Assembly: GCA_947259865.1 (NCBI GenBank) | Contig: CAMYNZ010000185.1 | Span: 1-11,278 of the forward strand | Length of the DNA stretch: 11,278 bases | DNA from: an uncultured Desulfobacterales bacterium | Lineage (GTDB): Bacteria > Desulfobacterota > Desulfobacteria > Desulfobacterales > G020354645 | Direction of reading: 5' to 3' | In this document: piece after piece, positions 1 to 6,767 of the stretch | Layout: each line of letters begins with the position of its first letter | How positions within the stretch are numbered: the first letter of the stretch is position 1 | Made by a program: the position numbers and the translations under genes | The notes under the pieces: generated by a model | Told to the model about the DNA's origin: nothing | Database searches by the model: none | What the model saw: only the letters and a program-made list of their open reading frames with translations

Positions 1-1013
1 CCGATGTTCATTTCCGGTACGATCACTTTGCCGGCGCCCCGAATCGCTTGGGCCAGGGCCCTGTCAGGAAAGGGCCACAAAATTTTTAGTTTTATAAAAC
101 CCGCCCGCAGGCCTTCCTTTCTGGCCATTTTAACCGCAGAGAAAGCCGATCTTGCCACACTTCCGTAAGCGATTACCAGGACTTCGGCATCCTCGGCAAA
201 AGCAGTTTCGATGTCGACAAGTTCATCGGCGTGATGGGTGATTTTGGTGCACAGCCTTTCCATAAGTTGACCGCTGATGACTGGATCATGACCGGCTCGG
301 TTTCCGGTTTCATCATGCAGCTGACCATCGACCAACAGGTTGTATCCCTGGCCGAAGACCGGCATGCCGTCCAGCAGTCCTGATTCACCCGGTTTATAGG
401 GAACATAGTTTTGCGGGGATGATTTTGGCTTTTGTCGCTGCGCTACAAAGATATCGGATGGGATGCGCAACTTTTCTCTGGTGTGACCGACGATTTCGTC
501 AGACAAAACAATCGCCGGAACCCGAAATTTTTCGGCCAGGTTAAACGCTTTGACCGTGAGTTCAAATGATTCTTGCACCGATGAGGGACACAAAACGATG
601 GTTTCATAGTCACCGTGGGAACCGTATTTGGCCTGCATAACATCCTGCTGGGCAGATAGCGTCGGCTGGCCTGTTGACGGTCCGCCCCGCATAACGTTAA
701 TGATTACACAGGGTGTTTCGGTTTCAGCCGCATATCCAATGCCTTCCTGCATCAGAGAGAATCCGGGCCCCGATGTGGCGGTACAGGCCTTCATGCCGCC
801 CCAGACGGCACCGACAACGGCAGAAATTGAGGCGATTTCGTCCTCCAGTTGAACAAACACCCCCAGGTTTTGGGGCAACAAGCGTGACATTAATTCAGCT
901 ATTTCAGATGCCGGGGTGATGGGATAGCCGGCAAAAAACCGGCAGCCGGCCGTGATGGCACCCCGGACACAGGCCTCATTCCCCTGAACGATGAGGATTT
1001 CTTGGCTATCCAA
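1..1013 (-). CDS. korA: 2-oxoacid:ferredoxin oxidoreductase, alpha subunit (partial, 3' end off the left edge)
   Basis: This is the pyrimidine-domain (alpha) subunit of a 2-oxoacid:ferredoxin oxidoreductase, which interconverts a 2-oxoacid plus CoA with an acyl-CoA and CO2, using thiamine diphosphate and ferredoxin in the cytoplasm. The open frame runs from a TTG start at 1013 to the window edge, 337 codons, with no stop. The TTG is chosen because AAGGAG lies 7 bases upstream. Visible family motifs are QGNEACVRGA near the N terminus, GYPITPASEI, LEDEIASI (conserved Glu region), TSGPGFSLMQEGIGYA and RGGPSTGQPT. Near the edge, KVIVPEMN begins the C-terminal segment. Family members are roughly 375-380 residues, so about 40 are missing. 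The beta and gamma subunits would be expected just to the left. No ferredoxin (korD-like) gene precedes it here. The 2-oxoglutarate (Kor) and branched-chain (Vor) types cannot be separated from this subunit alone. Confidence 0.93.
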   Translation of the reverse strand, partial: MDSQEILIVQGNEACVRGAITAGCRFFAGYPITPASEIAELMSRLLPQNLGVFVQLEDEIASISAVVGAVWGGMKACTATSGPGFSLMQEGIGYAAETETPCVIINVMRGGPSTGQPTLSAQQDVMQAKYGSHGDYETIVLCPSSVQESFELTVKAFNLAEKFRVPAIVLSDEIVGHTREKLRIPSDIFVAQRQKPKSSPQNYVPYKPGESGLLDGMPVFGQGYNLLVDGQLHDETGNRAGHDPVISGQLMERLCTKITHHADELVDIETAFAEDAEVLVIAYGSVARSAFSAVKMARKEGLRAGFIKLKILWPFPDRALAQAIRGAGKVIVPEMNI

Positions 1014-1095
1014 AAAGGGACTCCTTTCAACTGTTTGATTCCCCGGTATTAATTAGCGGATCTTGTCTCAATGGAATGATTAATAGCAAATATAA

Positions 1096-1124
1096 ACTAT
1101 ACTACCTATCACATTCGGGGTTAA
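1096..1124 (-). promoter_or_regulatory. Sigma70-type promoter candidate for the oxidoreductase gene
   Basis: On the minus strand TTAACC (1124-1119) is followed after exactly 17 bases by TATAGT (1101-1096). The boxes match the consensus at 4 of 6 and 5 of 6 positions. Transcription would start about 75 bases before the TTG start codon at 1013. The call rests on sequence match only. Confidence 0.45.
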
Positions 1125-1282
1125 ATATCTAAGGATTATTCAGAAGCAATCCCGATTAAACTTGCCGCATCCTGTGAGGGCTTTTGGTGCGGGACTTTCG
1201 GGTAACTACAATACCATGTTTATCCGTTGGGTTTCAACTATGGTAAAGTTGCCCTGCCCAAATAATATCCTTGCTAACCCTG

Positions 1283-1288
1283 TATAAT
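1283..1288 (+). promoter_or_regulatory. Possible -10 box for the DUF1850-aminotransferase pair
   Basis: A perfect TATAAT, directly preceded by TG, lies 34 bases before the ATG at 1323. No acceptable -35 box is seen 16-18 bases upstream (the bases there are AAATAA-like), so an activator-dependent or weak promoter is possible. The region is AT-rich, so chance occurrence is also possible. Confidence 0.25.
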
Positions 1289-1322
1289 ATAAAATATAGA
1301 GCTGGTAGGCGAAGGTTTTAAT

Positions 1323-1904
1323 ATGGCAAGCGATGCAGGCAATAAGGCAATAATTTTTGCCCCGGTCAATACGCGTATCGCCAAAAAAGTCCTCGGCTTG
1401 ATTGGCGCAGTAATTGCGCTCTTGTTGGTTTTATATTTGATACCGGTTGATATATTTACCCTCAGATTGCCCCGGCAGTCATCGACTTTGGCTGCAGCTG
1501 TATGGGTAAAATCGGGCCAGGTGATTCGTCTGTCCTATCGTCATTCAGTCGAGTTGATGCGGGTCGAAGGCCGGTTTCAAATTGGCCCGGGGCCCTCTCT
1601 TTTACTCAAGGAAACCCGGACGACATCGGTCGGGACAGGTTTGCCGAATACCTTTCCGGATCGAACCCGGCGCGAAGGTGATTGGTTCGTTGTTGATGAA
1701 AAACTGCGCGAGGTCGGTGGTTTCAGATTTTTTTTGTCGCCGATCAATCAGACCCGCCTGGAAACAGCGGAAAAACCGATTGATCTCAGCGCCATCAGGG
1801 CCGGCAGTATTATAATCATGAATGTTGAACGACTGAGCCTGTTGCGCTGGTTATTGTGGCGCATTGGCTCAGTACCGTGGTCTCCTGAACCCCAACCTCA
1901 ATAA
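1323..1904 (+). CDS. DUF1850 domain protein, membrane-anchored
   Basis: The 193-residue protein has one predicted membrane segment at about residues 23-40 and a domain outside it. The domain matches what I know of DUF1850: an YRHSVEL motif at 72-78 (the family shows a Y.HSVE-type core), then ETRTTSVGTGLP at 97-108 (the family shows ETR..S.GAGLP). The molecular function of DUF1850 is not known. In many genomes it sits beside TAXI-type TRAP transporter genes, but no TRAP gene is visible here. The start at 1323 has GAAGG 7 bases upstream. The stop is 14 bases before the aminotransferase start, so the two are probably one transcription unit. The topology suggests a membrane-tethered protein exposed to the periplasm. 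The family call rests on motif memory, not a search. Confidence 0.8.
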   Translation: MASDAGNKAIIFAPVNTRIAKKVLGLIGAVIALLLVLYLIPVDIFTLRLPRQSSTLAAAVWVKSGQVIRLSYRHSVELMRVEGRFQIGPGPSLLLKETRTTSVGTGLPNTFPDRTRREGDWFVVDEKLREVGGFRFFLSPINQTRLETAEKPIDLSAIRAGSIIIMNVERLSLLRWLLWRIGSVPWSPEPQPQ

Positions 1905-1918
1905 CACGGAGAAAATAG

Positions 1919-3250
1919 ATGGCAAAAAATATTGCAGGGAATCTTTTTCCCAGAATACTTGACAAACCGTTACCCGAGGCCAAAAGCGCCCGGGGCGTTT
2001 GGATCGAGGATTCAACGGGTCACCGCTATCTGGATGCAAGCGGCGGTGCAATTGTTGTCAATGTGGGCCACGGCCGGGAAGAGATCGCAAAAGCGGTCTA
2101 CGAACAGATTCTATCTTGTCATTATGTGCATCCCACCATGTTCACAACCCGGGCGATTGAATCGCTGGCTTCAGCCCTGGCAACTCATACCCCGGAAGGC
2201 CTCGATCGATTTTACTTTCTTTCGAGTGGATCTGAAGCGGTTGAAACCGCCATCAAGCTGGCCCGGCAGATTCATCTTGCAGACGGCCGGCCGCAGCGGT
2301 TCCGCCTGGTTGCCAGATGGAAATCTTATCACGGTCTAACCCTGGGCGCCCTGTCCGCCATGGGCCGCACGGCTTTCAGGGTGTCCTATGCGCCGATGCT
2401 GTCCGACGCGGTCCATATTCCGCCGCCATACTGTCTGAGGTGTTCTTACGGTTTGACCTTTCCGGCCTGTGACCTGCGGTGTGCCCGGGCACTTGCCGAG
2501 ACCATTGAAAATGTAGGACCTGATATTGTATCAGCTTTTATAGCGGAGACCGTTTCCGGGGGCACTCTGGCGGCTTATCCCCCTCCTGATGGGTATTTTA
2601 AAATAATTAGGGAAATTTGTGATCAATACGGAGTTCTGCTCATTCTGGATGAAGTCATGTGCGGCATGGGAAGGACCGGAAAGTGGTTTGCCTGTCAGCA
2701 TTATGACGTGATTCCGGATATCATAACCCTGGGCAAGGGAATCGCCGGCGGGGTCCTCGCGCTTTCAGCCGTCGGTGTCCGCTCGGATCATTTTGAGACC
2801 GTCAGAAAAAAAAGCGGGGGTTTTATGCATGGCGGGTCCTTTTCCCATCATCCGGTGGCGGCGGCCGCCGGTCTGGCCACCATCGGAATATTGGAAAAAG
2901 AAAAACTGGTACAAAGGGTGGCCCGTCTCGGTATCGATCTGGGTGAAATACTCAAGGAGCGCTTGGCGGACCATCCCAATGTGGCCGATGTTCGGGGCAT
3001 CGGTTTTTTGTGGGGGGTGGAACTTGTCAAAGATAAAAACGACAACACGCCCTTTCCCCGACATGATAAGATTGCCGAAAGAATCTGGGAGGCCTTGTTT
3101 CAAAAGGGTGTTTTGGTATACAAATCCACCGGTCTCGCCGGAACGGACGGCGATGCCTTTCTGGTCGCCCCGCCTTTTGTTATTACCGAAGATGAGTTGA
3201 CCTTTGTCGCAGATACCATTAAAAACGTATTGGAGGATGTTCTGGCTTGA
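1919..3250 (+). CDS. Class III PLP-dependent aminotransferase
   Basis: The 443-residue cytosolic enzyme has a normal length for fold-type I, class III aminotransferases (omega-amino acid, GABA, ornithine type). Visible landmarks are SSGSEAVETA (G104-S105, phosphate binding), SYHGLT, LILDEVMCGMGRTG with D244 (pairs with the pyridine nitrogen), and TLGKGIAGG with K273 (Schiff-base lysine). In MHGGSFSHHPV, Ser307 occupies the place where many relatives have Thr. A cysteine group, C172-x2-C175-x8-C184-x3-C188, follows PPPY; similar cysteine-bearing segments occur in some class III subfamilies and could bind metal. The start at 1919 has GGAGA 6 bases upstream. The gene is probably co-transcribed with the DUF1850 gene. 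The amino donor cannot be read from the sequence. Nearby transport and BKACE genes make a beta- or omega-amino acid plausible, but that is inference. Confidence 0.92.
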   Translation: MAKNIAGNLFPRILDKPLPEAKSARGVWIEDSTGHRYLDASGGAIVVNVGHGREEIAKAVYEQILSCHYVHPTMFTTRAIESLASALATHTPEGLDRFYFLSSGSEAVETAIKLARQIHLADGRPQRFRLVARWKSYHGLTLGALSAMGRTAFRVSYAPMLSDAVHIPPPYCLRCSYGLTFPACDLRCARALAETIENVGPDIVSAFIAETVSGGTLAAYPPPDGYFKIIREICDQYGVLLILDEVMCGMGRTGKWFACQHYDVIPDIITLGKGIAGGVLALSAVGVRSDHFETVRKKSGGFMHGGSFSHHPVAAAAGLATIGILEKEKLVQRVARLGIDLGEILKERLADHPNVADVRGIGFLWGVELVKDKNDNTPFPRHDKIAERIWEALFQKGVLVYKSTGLAGTDGDAFLVAPPFVITEDELTFVADTIKNVLEDVLA

Positions 3251-3264
3251 GTTTTAGGTTTTAA

Positions 3265-3297
3265 AGATCAGCGCGGTTATCGGATAACTCAGATCAG
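3265..3297. repeat. Small dyad GTTATC-G-GATAAC between direct AGATCAG repeats
   Basis: A perfect 6-base inverted repeat, GTTATC (3276-3281) and GATAAC (3283-3288), with a single central base sits midway between two AGATCAG copies at 3265-3271 and 3291-3297. It lies between two convergent genes just after the aminotransferase stop. It has no T-tract, so it is not a typical terminator. It could be a protein-binding site or chance. Confidence 0.35.
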
Positions 3298-3328
3298 TTC
3301 TTGCAATTTTGTCCAACAATAAATGCTT

Positions 3329-4026
3329 TTAGGCAGCGCTCCCTGGAAGATGCAAAATTTTCCTGGCCTCATCCGGTGCGGCCACCTCTCTGCCAAACTC
3401 TTTGCTGAGCCTTACGATACGTTCAACCATCCGTTCATTGGTGGCCAGCTCCCCCCGCCGGTAATAGATGCAATCTTCCAGACCCACCCGGGTGTGACCG
3501 CCCATGAGAATCGCATGGGTATTCATTATCAGCTGCGCCGCACCGATGCCGGTGGTGGTCCAGGTCGAATCCGGCGGAATGCTGTTTTTAAGGTGGACCA
3601 AATTTTCAACGGTCGCCGGTATGGCGCCTTTCAGCCCCATCACAAAATCAAAATGCAGGGGAGGTGCCGCCAATTTCTTTTCGACCAGCGCCAGTGCGTT
3701 ATTGATCATACTGACGTCAAATATTTCCATTTCGGGTTTGACACCGAATTTTCGCATATCGGCAGCCAGCTTTTCGATCAATTCCGGACTGTTTTCATAG
3801 ACGCTGTTCGGAAAATTAACCGATCCGGTCGTCAGGCTGGCCATCTCGGGTTTGAGTTTTAGTCTTTCGCAACGCTGTTCATAAGCCATTCCGGCGCGCC
3901 CGCCGGTTGAGATTTGAACGATCAGGTTTGTTCTGGATGTCAGCCCGTCGTAAACCTCTTCAAAAAGATTGTAATCCGTGGCGGGTGATTCATCTTTGAG
4001 ATAATGATCAATTTATCCATAGTCAT
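3329..4026 (-). pseudogene. Damaged beta-keto acid cleavage enzyme (BKACE, DUF849) gene with internal N-terminal deletion
   Basis: BKACE enzymes (such as Kce of lysine fermentation) are zinc enzymes that convert a beta-keto acid plus acetyl-CoA to acetoacetate and an acyl-CoA. The 5' end is intact: a GGGAGGG ribosome site, ATG at 4026, and codons for MTMDKLII, a typical BKACE start. That frame then leaves the family and stops after 28 codons. The family sequence resumes one frame over at about 4012 (in-frame stop at 4015-4013) and continues well to the stop at 3331-3329. It includes ISTGG, EMASLTTGSVNF, EIFDVSMI and GGHTRVGLED (the late Arg/Glu pair; the Glu is a zinc ligand in Kce). About 40 codons that should hold the catalytic Glu and the first His of the HxH zinc motif are missing. 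Translation could restart at ATG 3889 (186 residues), but that product would lack the zinc histidines. A small insertion-deletion error cannot explain the missing length. Confidence 0.8.
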
Positions 4027-4055
4027 CTTTTTTCCCTCCCGCGGGTCAGGTCTTT

Positions 4056-4123
4056 ATTCTTGACGGATTTAATCTTCTTATCATCGGATTTCATAACTTG
4101 GTTTCATTGAAACTGTCAAGAAT
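4056..4123. repeat. 9-base inverted repeat upstream of the binding-protein gene
   Basis: ATTCTTGAC (4056-4064) and its exact complement GTCAAGAAT (4115-4123) are separated by 50 bases. They lie between the divergent BKACE remnant and the binding-protein promoter. The spacing could suit two operator half-sites or one long hairpin. A further TCTTGACA at 4185-4192 overlaps the proposed -35 box, so a shared TTGAC-like motif occurs three times, counting both orientations. Confidence 0.35.
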
Positions 4124-4186
4124 GAACAACAGCCCGTGAAAACACGACCCCTTTATTTCAGGGAAGCGGGCCAAGGCAAAAGTATC

Positions 4187-4214
4187 TTGACAAGCCTGGG
4201 GGGCGTAATATACA
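4187..4214 (+). promoter_or_regulatory. Sigma70-type promoter candidate for the livK-H-M group
   Basis: A perfect TTGACA (4187-4192) is followed after 16 bases by TATACA (4209-4214, 4 of 6 matches). This would give a leader of about 100 bases before the ATG at 4322. The leader has no obvious terminator-like hairpin. Confidence 0.5.
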
Positions 4215-4321
4215 GATTAGTTCTATTAAACTCTTGCCATCATTGATTTCTCGATCTTTGCATATATGATGGGTTAAGACCAGAGTGCCCAAAAATATCT
4301 CATAATGAAAGGAGGTAAAGT

Positions 4322-5800
4322 ATGAAGCATGATCGGCAAGACAAACGGGATAAGTTGCATGAACAATATAAGAAATTTAGGAATGGAGAAATTGGAAGGA
4401 GGGATTTTTTAAAATTTTTGGGTATTGCCGGGCCGGCATCAGCCGCGGTTTTAGCTGCACCATCAGTGGCGGTATCTGCGCCCGCTGGGGTTTCCGAAGA
4501 CGAAATAGCGATTTTAAGCCACCTGCCTGATCAGCAGATAGGGAAAAAGTACCCCGTAGGGGAGACGATTCACGTCGGTTTCCTCTGCGCGCTTTCGGGG
4601 CCTGATGCCGGGTGGGGACTCCCCGGACTTACCGGAAACAATATCTGGATTGATGCAGTCAATAAGACCGGCGGGCTCCTCGTCGGCGGCAAACGATACC
4701 CGTTGAAGATGCACGCATTTGATGATGAGGCCAATGCCTCCAAGGCGCTCCAGGGTGCCAGACAATTGGTGATGGAACATGATGTTAAATTCATCAGCGC
4801 CATTGGCGGCGATCCTGCCAACGCCACGGCTCCCTTCCTCACCAAGAACAAGGTGGTTTATGCTTCCCTGGTCCCCACCGACATGCATCCCAACCGGCCC
4901 TACTTTGTCGCCGGCGGCGATATAACCCCCCAGTGTAACATGTTCAACGCGCTAATAGCCAAGATGGTTTTGCCCACTGAAAAAGAGCTGGGAAGACCGT
5001 TGACATATGCGTTAACCACACAGGACGATATTATGTCCCGCCAGGTTGGCGCGTGGGAGATCGGCGCTGCTATCGCCATGGGGTTTGAGATCGTCTACGA
5101 GAAGTTCTTCTCCGTTGATACTACCGACTTCGCCCCGGTAGTCACCGCCCTGATAGCAAACAATCCGGACGTTGTCAGCCTCTGTGAGGCCTGGCCAGAA
5201 TACCAGACCCTGATGTGGGAGCAGTTGTACCTGCAGGGATACAAGGGGGTGGTTGTCCAGAACTACGCCGATTGGGAAACCAACCTGACCAAGATTCCAC
5301 CAGAGTTTCCTGCCGCCCGTTTTGGCATAGACAGCTTCCCTTTGATGGATGATCCGTGGTGGGGTGACATTTCATGGCCGGCTTCTTTCACTCGCGTTTG
5401 GAACAAAAGATATGGTCCGGGGGCTCCTGAGAACGTTAAGCGCCGCATGACCGGTATAGACTGGGACCATGTGGTGTGGTTGATTCCGTGGTGCATTGGC
5501 GCCCAGGTTGCCGGTAAGGACGCGCCGGGCAAGTGGCCTTCCAACGATGCTATCCTGAAGGCCCTAAGGAAACTGCCCTCGTTCCCCACCATCCTCGGCC
5601 CAGGGCACATGAGTGGGAAGGAGATGTTTGGTATACAGAACATGATTGAACAGCCTGTCCCCATGGACATGTTTGACCTCAAAGCTGGAGACAAACGCAT
5701 CATCGCCCACTTGAATTTCGAGCCCTGGTTTGAGGCCATCAAACCCGTAGTAATAAAAGCAGTAAAAGAGCGCGGGCAGCACTTTAGCCAGCGTAAATAA
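4322..5800 (+). CDS. LIV-family ABC transporter solute-binding protein with Tat signal
   Basis: This is the periplasmic solute-binding component of a branched-chain-amino-acid-type (LIV/HAAT) ABC importer. The long basic N terminus carries GRRDFLKFLG at 25-34, a twin-arginine motif, then a hydrophobic stretch to about residue 52 with an A-x-A-like cleavage region, so export in a folded state by Tat is likely. The binding fold begins near residue 80 with HVGFLCALSGPDAGWG and continues through FISAIGGDPANATAPF and FAPVVTALIANNPDVV, as in type I periplasmic binding proteins. At 492 residues it is longer than the usual LivK (about 370-420). The C-terminal half is rich in tryptophan (W346, W347, W352, W360, W381, W386, W390). 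AAAGGAGGT ends 5 bases before the ATG, a very strong ribosome site. The ligand is unknown; gene order places it with the two permeases that follow. Confidence 0.93.
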   Translation: MKHDRQDKRDKLHEQYKKFRNGEIGRRDFLKFLGIAGPASAAVLAAPSVAVSAPAGVSEDEIAILSHLPDQQIGKKYPVGETIHVGFLCALSGPDAGWGLPGLTGNNIWIDAVNKTGGLLVGGKRYPLKMHAFDDEANASKALQGARQLVMEHDVKFISAIGGDPANATAPFLTKNKVVYASLVPTDMHPNRPYFVAGGDITPQCNMFNALIAKMVLPTEKELGRPLTYALTTQDDIMSRQVGAWEIGAAIAMGFEIVYEKFFSVDTTDFAPVVTALIANNPDVVSLCEAWPEYQTLMWEQLYLQGYKGVVVQNYADWETNLTKIPPEFPAARFGIDSFPLMDDPWWGDISWPASFTRVWNKRYGPGAPENVKRRMTGIDWDHVVWLIPWCIGAQVAGKDAPGKWPSNDAILKALRKLPSFPTILGPGHMSGKEMFGIQNMIEQPVPMDMFDLKAGDKRIIAHLNFEPWFEAIKPVVIKAVKERGQHFSQRK

Positions 5801-5808
5801 CCAGCCCT

Positions 5809-5833
5809 GGGGGCGGTGTTGCGCACCGCCCTC
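5809..5833 (+). promoter_or_regulatory. Intercistronic hairpin after the binding-protein gene
   Basis: GGGCGGTG (5811-5818) and CACCGCCC (5824-5831) form a perfect 8-base-pair stem with loop TTGCG, extendable outward by a G-T and a G-C pair. No T-tract follows, so it is probably not an efficient terminator. Its place, just after the binding-protein stop, suits a structure that protects the 3' end of the livK message and leaves more binding protein than permease. The role is inferred; the pairing is direct. Confidence 0.7.
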
Positions 5834-5897
5834 ATGATAACTCCCCGTGGAAACTGAAGCTCGGATTAGTAAACGCCATCAGAGGATGATGTAAAAT

Positions 5898-6767
5898 ATG
5901 AGCAGCCAACTTTTGATGCAAACCATAGCCAATGCGATAGCGGCCAGTGGTATGCTGGCGTTGATAGCTGTCGGGCTGACATTGGCTTTTGGTGTCATGC
6001 AAATGGCAAATTTGGCTCATGGTCATTTCTTCATGGTAGGCGCCTATACCGTATATGCCCTCTATGCCCTGGGCGGGTGGCCATTCTGGTGGGCGGTAGC
6101 AGCCGCCGTAGTGGTCGGTGCCCTCATGGGGCTGATCGTTGAGCGGGGCATTTTCCGGCCCTTGCAGGGAGATGTGGTCTCCGGTTTTATTGCAACCGCC
6201 GGATTAATGTTTGTTTTCGAGGTACTGGTGGGTGAGATCTGGGGGTGGGGATTATCAAGACCCATTCCCAGCCCCTATATGCGCGCGTTTCGGTTTATGG
6301 GTGCCGCAGTGGCCTTTCAAAGGGTTCTCGTGATACCGTGTGCCATCGTTTCCATAGGAGGGCTCATGTTTTTCATGCGGCGGTTCAGGTTGGGACGCGC
6401 ATTGCGGGCTGTAGCCCAGGACCCGGAAGCCGCTTCACTGCAGGGGATAAACATCAACCGGATGACGGCACTGGCACTGGCTATTGCCGGTGCATATGCC
6501 GGTCTGGCCGGTGGGCTCATGTCAACCATATATGCGATTACGCCTTCGCTGGGCGGTCACATCATCCTGCCGGCACTTATCGTGGTGGTTGTCGGAGGCA
6601 TGGGAAGCATCGGTGGAGCCACACTTGCTGCCGTAATCTTCGGTTTTGTCACGACCTTCGTCACCACCCTCGTCGACGGTGTCAGCGCCGTTATGGTATC
6701 CGTTACCGTTATGGCGCTTGTATTGGCCATCAGACCCCAAGGATTAATGGGCCGTGTCATTGCTTAA
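5898..6767 (+). CDS. livH: LIV-family ABC transporter permease, LivH type
   Basis: This 289-residue inner-membrane protein is almost entirely hydrophobic, with about eight membrane segments. It shows the LivH pattern: IAVGLTLAFGVMQMANLAHGHFFMVGAYTVY in the first segments, IVERGIFRPL, and the cytoplasmic coupling loop RAVAQDPEAASLQGIN that contacts the ATPases. Near the end, LPALIVVVVGGMGSIGGA and LAIRPQGLMGR are standard for the family. The length is normal. The start at 5898 has AGAGGA about 11 bases upstream, a long spacing, but the protein aligns from this Met. The stop lies inside the start of the next gene (14-base overlap), pointing to translational coupling. It forms the membrane channel with the LivM-type partner. 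Confidence 0.95.
   Translation: MSSQLLMQTIANAIAASGMLALIAVGLTLAFGVMQMANLAHGHFFMVGAYTVYALYALGGWPFWWAVAAAVVVGALMGLIVERGIFRPLQGDVVSGFIATAGLMFVFEVLVGEIWGWGLSRPIPSPYMRAFRFMGAAVAFQRVLVIPCAIVSIGGLMFFMRRFRLGRALRAVAQDPEAASLQGININRMTALALAIAGAYAGLAGGLMSTIYAITPSLGGHIILPALIVVVVGGMGSIGGATLAAVIFGFVTTFVTTLVDGVSAVMVSVTVMALVLAIRPQGLMGRVIA

Larger units (their letters stand above)
1014..1322. other. Divergent intergenic region between korA-like gene and DUF1850 gene
   Basis: This stretch of 309 bases holds no convincing gene. It contains a minus-strand promoter-like site for the oxidoreductase (1096-1124) and a TATAAT box near the plus-strand gene (1283-1288). There are also two inverted repeats. CCGCATC (1165-1171) faces GGTGCGG (1186-1192) with one G-T pair. 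TACCATGTT (1212-1220) faces AACTATGGTA (1236-1245) with one bulged T, a 9-base-pair stem. No known riboswitch class was recognised. Confidence 0.6.

Noticed and set aside
173..643. Minus-strand open frames at 173-406 and 443-643
   Set aside because: They are out of frame with the oxidoreductase alpha subunit that covers 1-1013 continuously.
3251..3328. Terminator between the aminotransferase and BKACE genes
   Set aside because: The only dyad (3276-3288) is short and lacks a T-tract.
3323..3862. Plus-strand open frame of 179 codons
   Set aside because: It is the antisense shadow of the BKACE gene, whose minus-strand translation matches the family over its length.
3955..4026. Programmed ribosomal frameshift in the BKACE gene
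   Set aside because: No slippery heptamer is seen at the junction, and about 40 conserved residues are absent, which a frameshift would not explain.
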